From Betaproteobacteria bacterium (GTDB lineage: Bacteria > Pseudomonadota > Gammaproteobacteria > Burkholderiales > SG8-41): a DNA stretch of 23,419 nucleotides. Below the pieces are notes generated by a model. The model did not search any database. It was not told where the DNA came from and was given only the letters and a program-made list of their open reading frames with translations. The stretch is taken from NCBI GenBank assembly GCA_025363575.1, contig JANYDM010000213.1, positions 1-23,419 on the forward strand, given 5' to 3'. The position numbers and the translations under genes were made by a program. This document shows, in pieces, positions 1-7,510 of the stretch. Within the stretch, counting starts at the first letter, position 1; each line of letters opens with the position of its first letter.

Positions 1-329
1 ACGCAGATGGCGCAGACCGCGGTCTGCAACCGCTATCACACTATCGAACAGCAAGTATGCCGCTGGCTGCTGCAGAGCCTGGATCGCATGCCGACCAACG
101 AACTCAGCCTGACGCACGAATTACTGCGAACATGCTCGGCGTGCGCCGCGAGGGCGTCACCGATGTCGCCGGAAAACTGCAGAAGGCGGGCCTCATTCGC
201 TACTGGCGCGGAAAAATTACAGTGCTCGATCATCTCAAGCTGGAGTCCCGCGTGTGTGAATGCTACGGAGCCGTGAAGGGTGATTACAACCGCTCCGGTA
301 CACACGGTCGGAGGCACGCTCGGGCGTAA
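1..329 (+). pseudogene. Crp/Fnr-family transcriptional regulator, C-terminal part, frameshifted
   Basis: This is the 3' part of a Crp/Fnr-type regulator whose 5' end lies before the window. From base 1 the first frame reads TQMAQTAVCNRYHTIEQQ and on through LDRMPTNELSLTHEL, the linker and start of the winged-helix domain usual in this family. After about position 125 the match moves to another frame, ANMLGVRREGVTDVAGKLQ (recognition helix) then LIRYWRGKITVLD (wing), ending with TAA at 327-329. Inserting one base between 125 and 126 would give E-L-L-A-N-M and restore the frame. As it stands the first frame reads past the HTH and stops at 276, so the product would lack a working DNA-binding domain. 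It is either a real single-base deletion or a sequence error. It converges on the histidine kinase gene. Crp/Fnr proteins usually sense small ligands or redox state through an N-terminal domain, which is not visible here. Confidence 0.8.
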
Positions 330-472
330 CGCGCACGGGCCTGAAGCTCACGCCCGGATACAGATCGTTTACGCAGAACCCGATCTAAGCAAGAGGGTTG
401 CGCCCGTTAACGCTGACGATACGCGGCAATGGGCATTAAACTCGGCGCGACTGGCGCCCTCGCTGGAGCAGG

Positions 473-1306
473 CTAAGGACGCGTTGCCGCCCGCCGCTCG
501 ACGTGCGGCCTGCCCATCTCTGCTCGCGGAATGGAGACCGTAACGACGGTCCCCCCGTTCTGGCCGCGCGTCACACTGCATGTGCCGCCGAGACTTGCGG
601 CGCGCTCATGCATAATCAATAGGCCCGTGGTGGCCGGGGTGCCGCGAATTTTTTCCGCCGCTATGCCTGTGCCGTTGTCGCTTACCGTGAGCACGGTGCT
701 TGCCTCGTCATCGCCTACGGATATTTTGATGACGGAAGCCCGGGCGTGCAGCGCGGCGTTCGTCAGCGCCTCCTGGCAGATCCTGAACAGCGCAATGGGC
801 GCGCCACTCGCCGGCGCGGGCAAATCTTCCGGCAATTCGATGTCGACTGCTATTGAATGGGTGCGTGAGAATTCGGCCGCATACGATTCGATCGCGGCGC
901 ACAGTCCAAGAGTATCGAGCGCCGTCGGATGAAGGTCGTGCATGATGTCGCGCTTCATTTGCACCGTCGAAGCCAGCACCTCGCGCGCGCGCGCGAGGCG
1001 CTGCGCAAAGGCAGGCTGATCGGTCATTCGCTGCTGCAGCCATGAGAGGTCGAGATTGACTGCCGTGAGCGTGCTGCCGAGTCCGTCGTGTAATACGCGC
1101 GCGAGGCGGGCTTTCTCCATGTCGGTGTCAGTCAGCAAATGGCGCGATAGCCGGGTGAGCTCCGCTATTCGTGCTGTCGTGTCCATGCCGGTGTCATCGC
1201 TGGGGTTTGTCGCGCGGGCGGGGCTTTTCTTGACGCATGCGGCAACCACCGCTAGCAAAGCGAGGCTGAGGGAAAGCGGTGCGCGCAGCAAGTTCGGAAA
1301 TGTCAT
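473..1306 (-). CDS. Sensor histidine kinase, NarX/UhpB type (HisKA_3 + HATPase_c)
   Basis: A 277-residue kinase. The dimerisation/phosphoacceptor segment (about 63-127) carries the H-box V-L-H-D-G-L-G with His73. The ATPase domain has the N-box QEALTNAALHA (Asn183), the G1 box DNGTG (210-214) and a G2-like GLLIMHERA (about 228-236). This order is typical of two-component kinases paired with NarL/FixJ regulators. The N-terminus is a single hydrophobic stretch (about 10-24) ending in V-A-A-C followed by V-K-K. It could be a lipobox, but a kinase needs cytoplasmic ATP, so one membrane anchor with the C-terminus inside is more likely. No HAMP, PAS or periplasmic sensor domain is present. Neither Met1 nor Met41 (cat at 1184-1186) has a clear Shine-Dalgarno sequence, so the start is uncertain; from Met41 the protein would be a soluble kinase core. 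No response regulator lies in the window. Confidence 0.85.
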   Translation of the reverse strand: MTFPNLLRAPLSLSLALLAVVAACVKKSPARATNPSDDTGMDTTARIAELTRLSRHLLTDTDMEKARLARVLHDGLGSTLTAVNLDLSWLQQRMTDQPAFAQRLARAREVLASTVQMKRDIMHDLHPTALDTLGLCAAIESYAAEFSRTHSIAVDIELPEDLPAPASGAPIALFRICQEALTNAALHARASVIKISVGDDEASTVLTVSDNGTGIAAEKIRGTPATTGLLIMHERAASLGGTCSVTRGQNGGTVVTVSIPRAEMGRPHVERRAATRP

Positions 1307-1428
1307 AGGAATATTGGGACGCGTGCTGAGGTTGCTGAACAGTACCGATGAAGCAGGTTATGCAGATTAGTGTAACCCAAAAATTTCTGAATGATGCGCG
1401 TGTAGGAGGTTCCTCACGTCGAGCGCGC

Positions 1429-1448
1429 ATTTATCCTATAGGATAAAT
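1429..1448. promoter_or_regulatory. Perfect 20-bp palindrome, candidate operator
   Basis: The half-site ATTTATCCTA is followed directly by its exact reverse complement TAGGATAAAT, with no spacer. The AT-rich site sits in GC-rich surroundings, in the 200-bp spacer between the alpha/beta hydrolase stop (1507) and the kinase start (1306), about 122 bp upstream of the kinase. With no loop it is a poor hairpin, so a site for a dimeric regulator is the simplest reading. Which regulator binds is not known. Confidence 0.55.
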
Positions 1449-1506
1449 TCCCCTCGCGATGCCATGCCGGCGCCGCGGCGCGCGTGGCACTATTTGCAGC
1501 GGCACT

Positions 1507-2352
1507 TCAGCTTTCGCGGCACGGCAGCCCGTCGTGCTGCGCGATGAAATGCAGCACGTGGGTAGCACATGCCGCCGGGAATACCATCTGCACCTTGTGG
1601 TATGACGAAGGTAAATGCACCATGCGCAAATTGCCGATGCCGGCGGCCAGTATTTTCTCCTGGTCGGGCGTCGTCAGCGGTCCGTTGGTGGGATAGAGGC
1701 CGAGCACCGGCGCCTTGATCTTCGCGAGGTACGCTGACACATTCGCGCGATTGACGAGGTTGCCCATAGCGCCCTGCACGTCGCGCCGGTTTTTTTTAAA
1801 TTCGGTGTTGTACCAAGTCACGAGGCCGGGATCGGTCTCCGGCGGGAAACGCATGCCGCGGTTGCTTGCTTCGAGCCATGCGTCGACCGCGCTGTCGGCG
1901 CCCGCTTGATTCTGCGCGCCTTCCTTGCCGGTAAACGTAACTTTGCCACGTTCATTGATGGAAATCGGCGTCGATACCAGGGTCAGTGTCTTGACACGCG
2001 CGGGATGCGCCGCGGCGAGCGCCATGCCTATCATGCCGCCCATCGACTCGCCGCAAAAATGGATGGCGTCCACGCCGAGGTCATCGATGATCGCGCAGAC
2101 GTCCGCGACGCAGGCGTCGAGCGTGAACTCGCGTTCGAGATCGAAATCGGCAGATGACAGCCCGAGGCCGCGCACGTCGGGCCGCACAATTCGGTAGAAG
2201 CGGCTCAGGTACGGGATCCAGCTGTACCAGAATTGCGCGGAGCGTCCGTTGCCGTGCTGGAGCAGCAGCCAGGGTGCGTTTTTCCAGGGATCGGTGTAAT
2301 CGTCGACAACGTAGTGCAGCGTCGGCGCGTCGGCGCGTTTCACATGAGGCAT
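1507..2352 (-). CDS. Alpha/beta-fold hydrolase
   Basis: A 281-residue alpha/beta hydrolase. The oxyanion-hole motif HGNG is at 33-36, the nucleophile elbow G-E-S-M-G puts Ser103 in the catalytic position, and His252 (in S-Y-H-K) fits the catalytic histidine. The usual acidic residue near 220-225 is not obvious: the stretch reads Y-P-T-N-G, with Asn223 about where an Asp is common. The acid may be Asp230 or lie elsewhere. Overall it resembles 3-oxoadipate enol-lactonase and ester hydrolases, but the substrate cannot be told. The ATG is 4 bp after the stop of the Bug receptor gene, so the two are surely cotranscribed, which suggests the hydrolase acts on the compound that receptor binds. The coding strand carries a run of eight A at 1790-1797; the frame is intact across it. 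Confidence 0.85.
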   Translation of the reverse strand: MPHVKRADAPTLHYVVDDYTDPWKNAPWLLLQHGNGRSAQFWYSWIPYLSRFYRIVRPDVRGLGLSSADFDLEREFTLDACVADVCAIIDDLGVDAIHFCGESMGGMIGMALAAAHPARVKTLTLVSTPISINERGKVTFTGKEGAQNQAGADSAVDAWLEASNRGMRFPPETDPGLVTWYNTEFKKNRRDVQGAMGNLVNRANVSAYLAKIKAPVLGLYPTNGPLTTPDQEKILAAGIGNLRMVHLPSSYHKVQMVFPAACATHVLHFIAQHDGLPCRES

Positions 2353-2356
2353 GGAT

Positions 2357-3325
2357 TTACTCGGTTACGATCTTGCGTTCGGCGGCAATCGATTTCCACT
2401 GCGCAAGTTCGTCCCTGAGGCGCGCGGCAAGCGGAGCCGCCCCAATGGCCACCGGCAGGGCGCCGTCAGGCTCCAGAAATGCACGCAGTTCGGGCAATGC
2501 CGCAATTTCGCGTATATCGCGGTTCAGGCGCTCCACCAGCGGCGCCGGTGTGCCGGCGGGTGCGAACACGCTGATCCAGATTTCCATGGCATAACCGGGG
2601 ACGGCCGAACCCAGAGTCGGCAGGGCGGGAAACACGGGACTGGGCTGCCGGGACGTCACAGCGATCGCGCGCACGCGGCGCGAGTTAAGTTGCGGCACGA
2701 GCGAACTGTAATTCGAAATCATGGCATAGATCTGGCCTCCCGCCATATCGACGATCGCGTTTGCCGCCCCTTTGTACGCGACGTGCGTCATCTGAATTTT
2801 GGCCGCAACGCACAGGAGCTCGGTCGCGAGATGGCCAATCGAGCCGATGCCGGCAGACCCGTAGGTGAGCACACCGGGCCTGGAGCGCGCCGCGGCAATG
2901 AATTCGGCCGGCGACTTCACAGGAAATGCCGCCGCCACGGCCAGCAGCATGGGGCCTTCGCCGACCATGGCGACGGGGACGAACGCATTCAGCGGATCAT
3001 ACGGAAGCTTTGCCTGCGTCGCCGCCACCGTCAGAAACGTCGACGACGTGAGCAGGAACACTGAACCGTCGCGCGGCGCTTTTGCCACGAAATCGTTGCC
3101 GATCACACCTGCGGCGCCGGGCCTGTTGTCGACGATGACCGTGGTCTCCAGCCGCTTCGCGAGTGGCACCGCGAGCGCGCGCGCCACCACGTCGTTGCTG
3201 CCGCCGGGCGGGAACGGCACGACGATCCTGACAATGCCCGGCAGCTTCGCATCCGCACCCGCGGCGGAAGCGGCGAATCCGAGCGCACCGGCGACGATGA
3301 TGAGCAGGCGAATGGTGTGCGGCAT
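2357..3325 (-). CDS. Bug/TctC-family tripartite tricarboxylate transporter receptor
   Basis: A 322-residue periplasmic solute receptor. It has a signal peptide (hydrophobic to about residue 20, likely cut after A-G-A), then the family hallmarks: V-P-F-P-P-G-G-S-N-D near the mature N-terminus, D-N-R-P-G-A-A-G, and a P-x-D-G-(S/Y) segment. Bug proteins bind carboxylates or small polar acids and hand them to TctAB-type membrane proteins or act in sensing. The frame is open upstream to 3484, but I chose the ATG at 3323-3325 because it has a GGGAGA ribosome site in front and begins a proper signal peptide. It is the first gene of an operon with the alpha/beta hydrolase and is divergent from the AtuA-family gene. 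No TctA or TctB is nearby. Confidence 0.93.
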   Translation of the reverse strand: MPHTIRLLIIVAGALGFAASAAGADAKLPGIVRIVVPFPPGGSNDVVARALAVPLAKRLETTVIVDNRPGAAGVIGNDFVAKAPRDGSVFLLTSSTFLTVAATQAKLPYDPLNAFVPVAMVGEGPMLLAVAAAFPVKSPAEFIAAARSRPGVLTYGSAGIGSIGHLATELLCVAAKIQMTHVAYKGAANAIVDMAGGQIYAMISNYSSLVPQLNSRRVRAIAVTSRQPSPVFPALPTLGSAVPGYAMEIWISVFAPAGTPAPLVERLNRDIREIAALPELRAFLEPDGALPVAIGAAPLAARLRDELAQWKSIAAERKIVTE

Positions 3326-3388
3326 CTTGTCTCCCGGGATTTGCATTAAGGCGGTGAAATAATACATCATGACGATAGAGGAGATGCC
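3326..3388. promoter_or_regulatory. Shared upstream region of two divergent operons
   Basis: These 63 bp separate the Bug receptor (minus) from the AtuA-family gene (plus) and are unusually AT-rich in the middle (about 3341-3370). The plus-strand ribosome site AGAGGAGA lies at 3377-3384, and the minus-strand site GGGAGA just right of 3325. Both promoters must lie here or within the neighbouring coding ends. TTGCAT at 3341-3346 could be a -35 element for the plus side, but its -10 partner is poor, so no promoter is called firmly. Confidence 0.4.
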
Positions 3389-4750
3389 ATGCAATCGCTC
3401 AAAATCATCAGTCCCAACGGTCACCTGGGCTTCGCGCCCATCCGTACGGGTAGCTTCGAACTGGGCGTCGCCGCGCGACCGCACTACATCGCGGCCGATT
3501 CAGGCAGCGACGACGTCGGTCCGGTGCCGCTGGGCGCGGACATCTGCACAAGCCCGGAGTCGTGGCAGCGGCACGACCTCGAGCATATGCTGGTGGCCTC
3601 GCGCAAACTCTGCGTCCCCATGATCATAGGCTCGGCGGGCGACACCGGCAGCAACAGCCGCGTCGATCTGTTCGTGCGCATTATCAAGGAACTCGCGGTG
3701 CAGCACGGGTTAAAGAAATTCCGTCTCGGCTATTACTACTCGGAAGTCGACAAGGAATCGCTGCGTCAAAAAATGCGCGCGGGCAATAAGGTGCTGGGGC
3801 TCGACGGGCGCGCCGAGCTGACGGAAACCGAGCTGAATGCAACCGAACGCATCGTGGCCATGGCCGGGGTCCACCCCTTCATCGAATTGCTGAAGCAAGG
3901 CGCCGATGTCATCATCGGCGGCCGCAGTTCGGACGCCGCGGTGTTCGCCGCACCCGCGATCCATCACGGCTTTCCGCAGGATCTTTCCTACTATCTGGGC
4001 AAGGTGCTCGAATGCGCGTCGTTCTGCGCGGAACCGTACGGCGGCAAGGAGACCGTGCTCGGCGAAATCAGCAAGGACGACGTCAAAGTCACCGCGATGT
4101 TCCCGGAACAGCGCTGCACCGTGGCGTCGGTTGCAGGCCACGCGATGTACGAGCGCTCGAATCCGTATCAGGAGTTTGTGGCCGGCGGCATGCTTGATAT
4201 GACGCAGTGCCATTACGAGCAATTCGATGAGCGGACGACGCGCATCACCGGGCCGCGTTTTGTGCCCGCGGACGTGATGCGCGTGAAGCTCGAAGGCTCG
4301 GGCAAGGTCGGCGAGCGCTACGTGGGGCTGTGCGGCATACGCGATCCGTACACGATCGCCAACGTCGACCGCGTCATCGCGTGGGCGCGCGACAAGGTGC
4401 GCGAACGTTTCGGGCCCGCCGGCTACGAGTTGCATTACAACGTGTACGGCCGCGATGGCATCATGGGCGAACTCGAGCCATTGCGCGACAAGCCCGGCCA
4501 TGAGTTGTGCGTGTTCGTGCAGGGTATCGCGCCCACCGCGGAAATGGCGGAAGAAGTCGCGATGATCGGATTGCGCCAGATGTTTTACGCGCGCCTGCCG
4601 GACGTCAAGGGCACGGCGGGCTCGGTCGCGTTTCCGCTCGACGAAGTGTTGAAGGCAAGCCCCGCGTACCGCTGGACACTGAATCACACCGTTGCAGTCG
4701 GCGACGGCATGGAGCTCTTCAGGACGCACCTCATCGAAGCGGGAATCTGA
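3389..4750 (+). CDS. AtuA-family protein (acyclic terpene utilisation / DUF1446)
   Basis: A 453-residue protein of the AtuA (formerly DUF1446) family. I recognise the glycine-rich G-S-A-G-D-T-G-S-N-S segment (81-90), the G-R-S-S-D-A-A-V-F-A segment about residues 180-190, and the overall length. The family is named after a Pseudomonas citronellol/geraniol locus, but members occur in many operons without terpene genes and the reaction is not established. No signal peptide or membrane segment is seen, so it is probably cytoplasmic. The ATG has a strong AGAGGAGA site 4 bp upstream. A DUF4387 gene follows after 14 bp, the usual partner order for this family. Being divergent from a Bug receptor plus hydrolase suggests a role in metabolism of an imported organic acid. 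Confidence 0.85.
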   Translation: MQSLKIISPNGHLGFAPIRTGSFELGVAARPHYIAADSGSDDVGPVPLGADICTSPESWQRHDLEHMLVASRKLCVPMIIGSAGDTGSNSRVDLFVRIIKELAVQHGLKKFRLGYYYSEVDKESLRQKMRAGNKVLGLDGRAELTETELNATERIVAMAGVHPFIELLKQGADVIIGGRSSDAAVFAAPAIHHGFPQDLSYYLGKVLECASFCAEPYGGKETVLGEISKDDVKVTAMFPEQRCTVASVAGHAMYERSNPYQEFVAGGMLDMTQCHYEQFDERTTRITGPRFVPADVMRVKLEGSGKVGERYVGLCGIRDPYTIANVDRVIAWARDKVRERFGPAGYELHYNVYGRDGIMGELEPLRDKPGHELCVFVQGIAPTAEMAEEVAMIGLRQMFYARLPDVKGTAGSVAFPLDEVLKASPAYRWTLNHTVAVGDGMELFRTHLIEAGI

Positions 4751-4764
4751 GAAAGGCTCTGCGT

Positions 4765-5085
4765 ATGGCGACCGCCAGGCTCGACGAACTCGCGAAGACG
4801 ATCCGCAGCAAGAACGCCGGCGTCGACAAGATAACATTCGACATCATTTTCCGCGATCGCGCCAACTATGAGCGTGTCAAGCGCACGCGCGTGCTGACGC
4901 GTGAATCGATGGCAAAACTGTATCGTATTCCGGCGGAAAGGATTTCCGATTTTGTCGAATACGATCCGGGTTATGCCATCAAGTTCACGATGTACCGCCT
5001 GCGCCCCAGCGGCAGCGCCGGTGACGGCGATATTTTCGGCGCGCAGCAATATGCGCCGCTGCTGGAGCTGGCGGTGCCGGAGTGA
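4765..5085 (+). CDS. DUF4387 domain protein
   Basis: A small protein of 106 residues that matches the DUF4387 pattern, with I-R-S-K-N-A-G near 14-20, an F-D-I-I-F strand, and a C-terminal D-I-F-G-A-Q-Q-Y-A-P segment. I chose the ATG at 4765 because it begins just after the AtuA stop (14-bp gap) with GAAAGG in front; the frame is open further upstream but lies inside the AtuA gene. DUF4387 genes commonly follow AtuA-family genes, and the two probably form a complex or act in successive steps. The biochemical role is unknown. Downstream, 101 bp without a recognisable gene lead to the CHRD lipoprotein. Confidence 0.8.
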   Translation: MATARLDELAKTIRSKNAGVDKITFDIIFRDRANYERVKRTRVLTRESMAKLYRIPAERISDFVEYDPGYAIKFTMYRLRPSGSAGDGDIFGAQQYAPLLELAVPE

Positions 5086-5186
5086 AAAAAATCGCCGGTT
5101 TCCAATTACGGCTCTACGGCACTAAACTGGGCCCCGGCTGCAATAACCTTATCTTTAACCGCTGCACGTGATGAATGGAGGCAACT

Positions 5187-5627
5187 ATGAAAGCCATTGC
5201 ACGATCGGGAATAAGATCCGCAGGGGTCGTATTCGGCATGCTCTTGATATTGGTCGCCGGCTGCGCCGGCATGGACGGACCGCGCAACATTCAAGTTACG
5301 CTCAATGGGGCGGGCGAAGTACCGCCCGTGACAACCGCCGCCAGCGGCTTCGGCAGCATCTCCATCAGCGACGACAAGTCGATCAGCGGCTCGGTAACGA
5401 CCTCCGGGGTGGTCGGAGTGGCGGCGCACATCCACGAAGGCGCGCCGGGCAAGAACGGCCCGGTCATCGTGCCTTTGACCAGGTCGTCGGACAACACATG
5501 GACGGTGCCGGCGGGCGCTAAATTTACGGACGCTCAATACGAAACCTTCCAGGCGGGCAACCTCTACATCAATGTCCACAGCGCCGCGAACAAAGGCGGC
5601 GAAATACGAGGACAACTGAAACCTTAG
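5187..5627 (+). CDS. CHRD-domain lipoprotein
   Basis: A 146-residue predicted lipoprotein. The N-terminus has charged residues, a hydrophobic core and a lipobox L-V-A-G-C with Cys26 as the lipidation site. The rest is one CHRD domain (about 35-146), recognised by L-N-G-A-G-E-V-P-P, A-H-I-H-E-G-A-P-G, Y-I-N-V-H-S and the ending G-E-I-R-G-Q-L. CHRD domains are beta-sandwich modules first seen in chordin and common in secreted bacterial proteins; their ligand is generally unknown. The ATG at 5187 is preceded by GGAGG at a 6-bp spacing, which decides it over the in-frame ATG at 5175. It stands alone: the gene before ends 101 bp upstream and the next is convergent, 10 bp away. A role at the outer membrane or periplasm is likely, with no clear tie to the metabolic neighbours. 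Confidence 0.9.
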   Translation: MKAIARSGIRSAGVVFGMLLILVAGCAGMDGPRNIQVTLNGAGEVPPVTTAASGFGSISISDDKSISGSVTTSGVVGVAAHIHEGAPGKNGPVIVPLTRSSDNTWTVPAGAKFTDAQYETFQAGNLYINVHSAANKGGEIRGQLKP

Positions 5628-5637
5628 TGGGCGTGAC

Positions 5638-7446
5638 TTAGGCCCGACTGGCGACGAAGCTGCGCCAGCCGCCGAAATCTGAAATGTCGCGCGCGCCGGC
5701 CGTCGCATAGCCGGCGCAGACAAACCCCTGGACATTGCGCCCATCGGCCAGCGTGATCGTGGCGATCCCGAGCGGCGCCGGGATCTCAGCCACAAATGAA
5801 CCGTAATGCTCCGCCGGCATGCTCCATAGCTCGACTTCAATAGCGTGTCCCGGCTGTTCCGCGCTCTCCATCAATCCCGGCTTGGCGGGCGTCGTTTCCG
5901 GCAGCAGATAAAGCCGATAGCGCGGCGCCGTGCGGGCTGCTCCGATGAGACGGCCGCCGCGCGCCGTCAGTTGATGGTTGAGCGGCATGCCCGAGAGATG
6001 TGCGCCGACGACCGCGACAGTCACATGCGAGTCGCCGGCGGCGTCACGAAACCCGTCCGCCCGCGGCGGGATTGGAAATTGCGTCGCGCCGAGCTTGACG
6101 CCGCTCAGGCGATGCATACGATCGCCGAGTTCGCACAACAGTGGTTCGCTGAAAGCCGGCGCGATCAGCGTGACGCCTGACGGCAGGCCGTCGGCGCGCA
6201 TGCCGGCCGGCACTGCGATGGCCGCGAGGTCGAGCAGGTTCACGAAGTTCGTATATATGCCGAGACGGGTATTCAGCGTGACGGGATTTTCCTCGACGTT
6301 TTTTATCGTATAGATTGTCGGGGCCGTCGGCACGAGCATCACATCGACTGCGCTCATTTCCGCCGCCGCGCGTTGCTTCAAACTCTGCAACCTGTAAGTC
6401 GCCTCAAACGCATCGAGCGCCGAGTAGCGCGCACCGCCGGCGGTAATCTCGCGTGTGACGGGCAGCATGTCGGCCTGGTGATCGGCAAAAAAATCCTTGA
6501 TGCCGGCGAGCCGTTCCGCGACCCACGGGCCTTGATAGAGCAGGGCGGCGGTCTCGCGAAACGGCGCCAGGTCGATCTCCACGATGCGCGCGCCGCTTTT
6601 CTCTAGCGTCGCGACAGCCTGCTTGAACATCGCCGCGGCAGCCGTATCGTCACAAAATTCGAGCTGCGATGCGCGTGGTACGCCGCAGCGCAGAGGCGTC
6701 GCGGGCATGTGCGCAGATGGACGGGCAATGCGCGAATACGGATCGGCCGCGTCGTATCCGCGTGCGAGCTGGAAAATGTCCCATGCGTCGCCGGCGGTCT
6801 GCGCGAAAAGCGAAACGCAATCGAGCGAGCGGCACGCCGGCACGACGCCGTGCGTGCTGATGGCGCCGCGCGAGGGCTTGAGGCCGACGATATTGTTGAA
6901 GCCCGCCGGCACGCGGCCCGAGCCTGCGGTGTCTGTGCCGAGGGCAAAGCTCACGATATTCAGCGCGACGGTGACCGCCGAGCCTGAGCTTGAACCCCCG
7001 GAGATATACCGCGCGTCGAAGGCATTCGTGCATGCGCCATAGGGCGAACGCGTGCCGACGAGGCCGGTGGCGAATTGATCGAGGTTGGTCTTGCCGATCA
7101 GCAGCGCGCCCGCGTCAAGCAGCTTTTGCACGACTGTCGCCGACTTTTCTGCCACATGCGAAAAAGCCGGACAGGCGGCGGTAGTCGGATGATGCGCGCA
7201 ATCTATATTGTCCTTGATCGCGAACGGCACGCCGTAGAGCGGCAACGCTCGCGCGTTCGGCGTAGATTCCAGGCGCTGCGCCTGCGCCATGACGACATCA
7301 TCAGGCACCCGGTAAATCCACGCACGATGTTCGTCGCCGTGCGCGGCCGCGGCCAGCACGTCGCGCGCCAGCAGTGTCGGCGTTAAGTCGCCGCTGCGCA
7401 GGCGTTCACGCAGGACGGGAAGTGCGAGAGAATAGGGGACTGACAT
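5638..7446 (-). CDS. atzF: Allophanate hydrolase (amidase + C-terminal AH_C domain)
   Basis: A 602-residue enzyme matching full-length allophanate hydrolase, which splits allophanate into ammonia and carbon dioxide. The amidase-signature domain (about 1-460) has the Lys-cisSer-Ser triad: Lys78 in A-I-K-D-N, Ser152 in I-S-G-G-S-S-S-G, and Ser176 in G-T-D-T-A-G-S-G-R. The second domain (about 475-602) begins near V-A-V-V-G-A-H-L-S-G-M-P-L-N and ends with D-I-S-D-F-G-G-W, the signature of the AH_C domain that completes the allophanate reaction. I chose the ATG at 7446: the upstream in-frame ATGs at 7536 and 7512 would overlap the divergent hydrolase gene and add no family sequence. A urea carboxylase normally supplies the substrate but is absent here. 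TATGAT on the minus strand, in the 64-bp divergent spacer, is a possible -10 element without a good -35. Confidence 0.92.
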   Translation of the reverse strand: MSVPYSLALPVLRERLRSGDLTPTLLARDVLAAAAHGDEHRAWIYRVPDDVVMAQAQRLESTPNARALPLYGVPFAIKDNIDCAHHPTTAACPAFSHVAEKSATVVQKLLDAGALLIGKTNLDQFATGLVGTRSPYGACTNAFDARYISGGSSSGSAVTVALNIVSFALGTDTAGSGRVPAGFNNIVGLKPSRGAISTHGVVPACRSLDCVSLFAQTAGDAWDIFQLARGYDAADPYSRIARPSAHMPATPLRCGVPRASQLEFCDDTAAAAMFKQAVATLEKSGARIVEIDLAPFRETAALLYQGPWVAERLAGIKDFFADHQADMLPVTREITAGGARYSALDAFEATYRLQSLKQRAAAEMSAVDVMLVPTAPTIYTIKNVEENPVTLNTRLGIYTNFVNLLDLAAIAVPAGMRADGLPSGVTLIAPAFSEPLLCELGDRMHRLSGVKLGATQFPIPPRADGFRDAAGDSHVTVAVVGAHLSGMPLNHQLTARGGRLIGAARTAPRYRLYLLPETTPAKPGLMESAEQPGHAIEVELWSMPAEHYGSFVAEIPAPLGIATITLADGRNVQGFVCAGYATAGARDISDFGGWRSFVASRA

Positions 7447-7510
7447 CGCCGTGTTATCGCATGAACCCCGATCATAAAGCAACGCACATGCCAAGCAGGC
7501 CGCATCCGGC

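Noticed and set aside
330..472. Gene or response-regulator remnant between the Crp/Fnr fragment and the kinase
   Set aside because: No frame shows receiver or HTH motifs. Only a weak 5-bp GGCGC stem near 443-457 is visible.
1790..1797. Run of eight A on the coding strand of the alpha/beta hydrolase as a programmed frameshift site
   Set aside because: The frame continues correctly through it with normal hydrolase sequence on both sides. No stimulating structure is evident.
3710..4837. A 375-codon open frame antisense to the AtuA gene
   Set aside because: It is a shadow with Arg/His-rich composition and no domain; the plus-strand AtuA frame is well supported.
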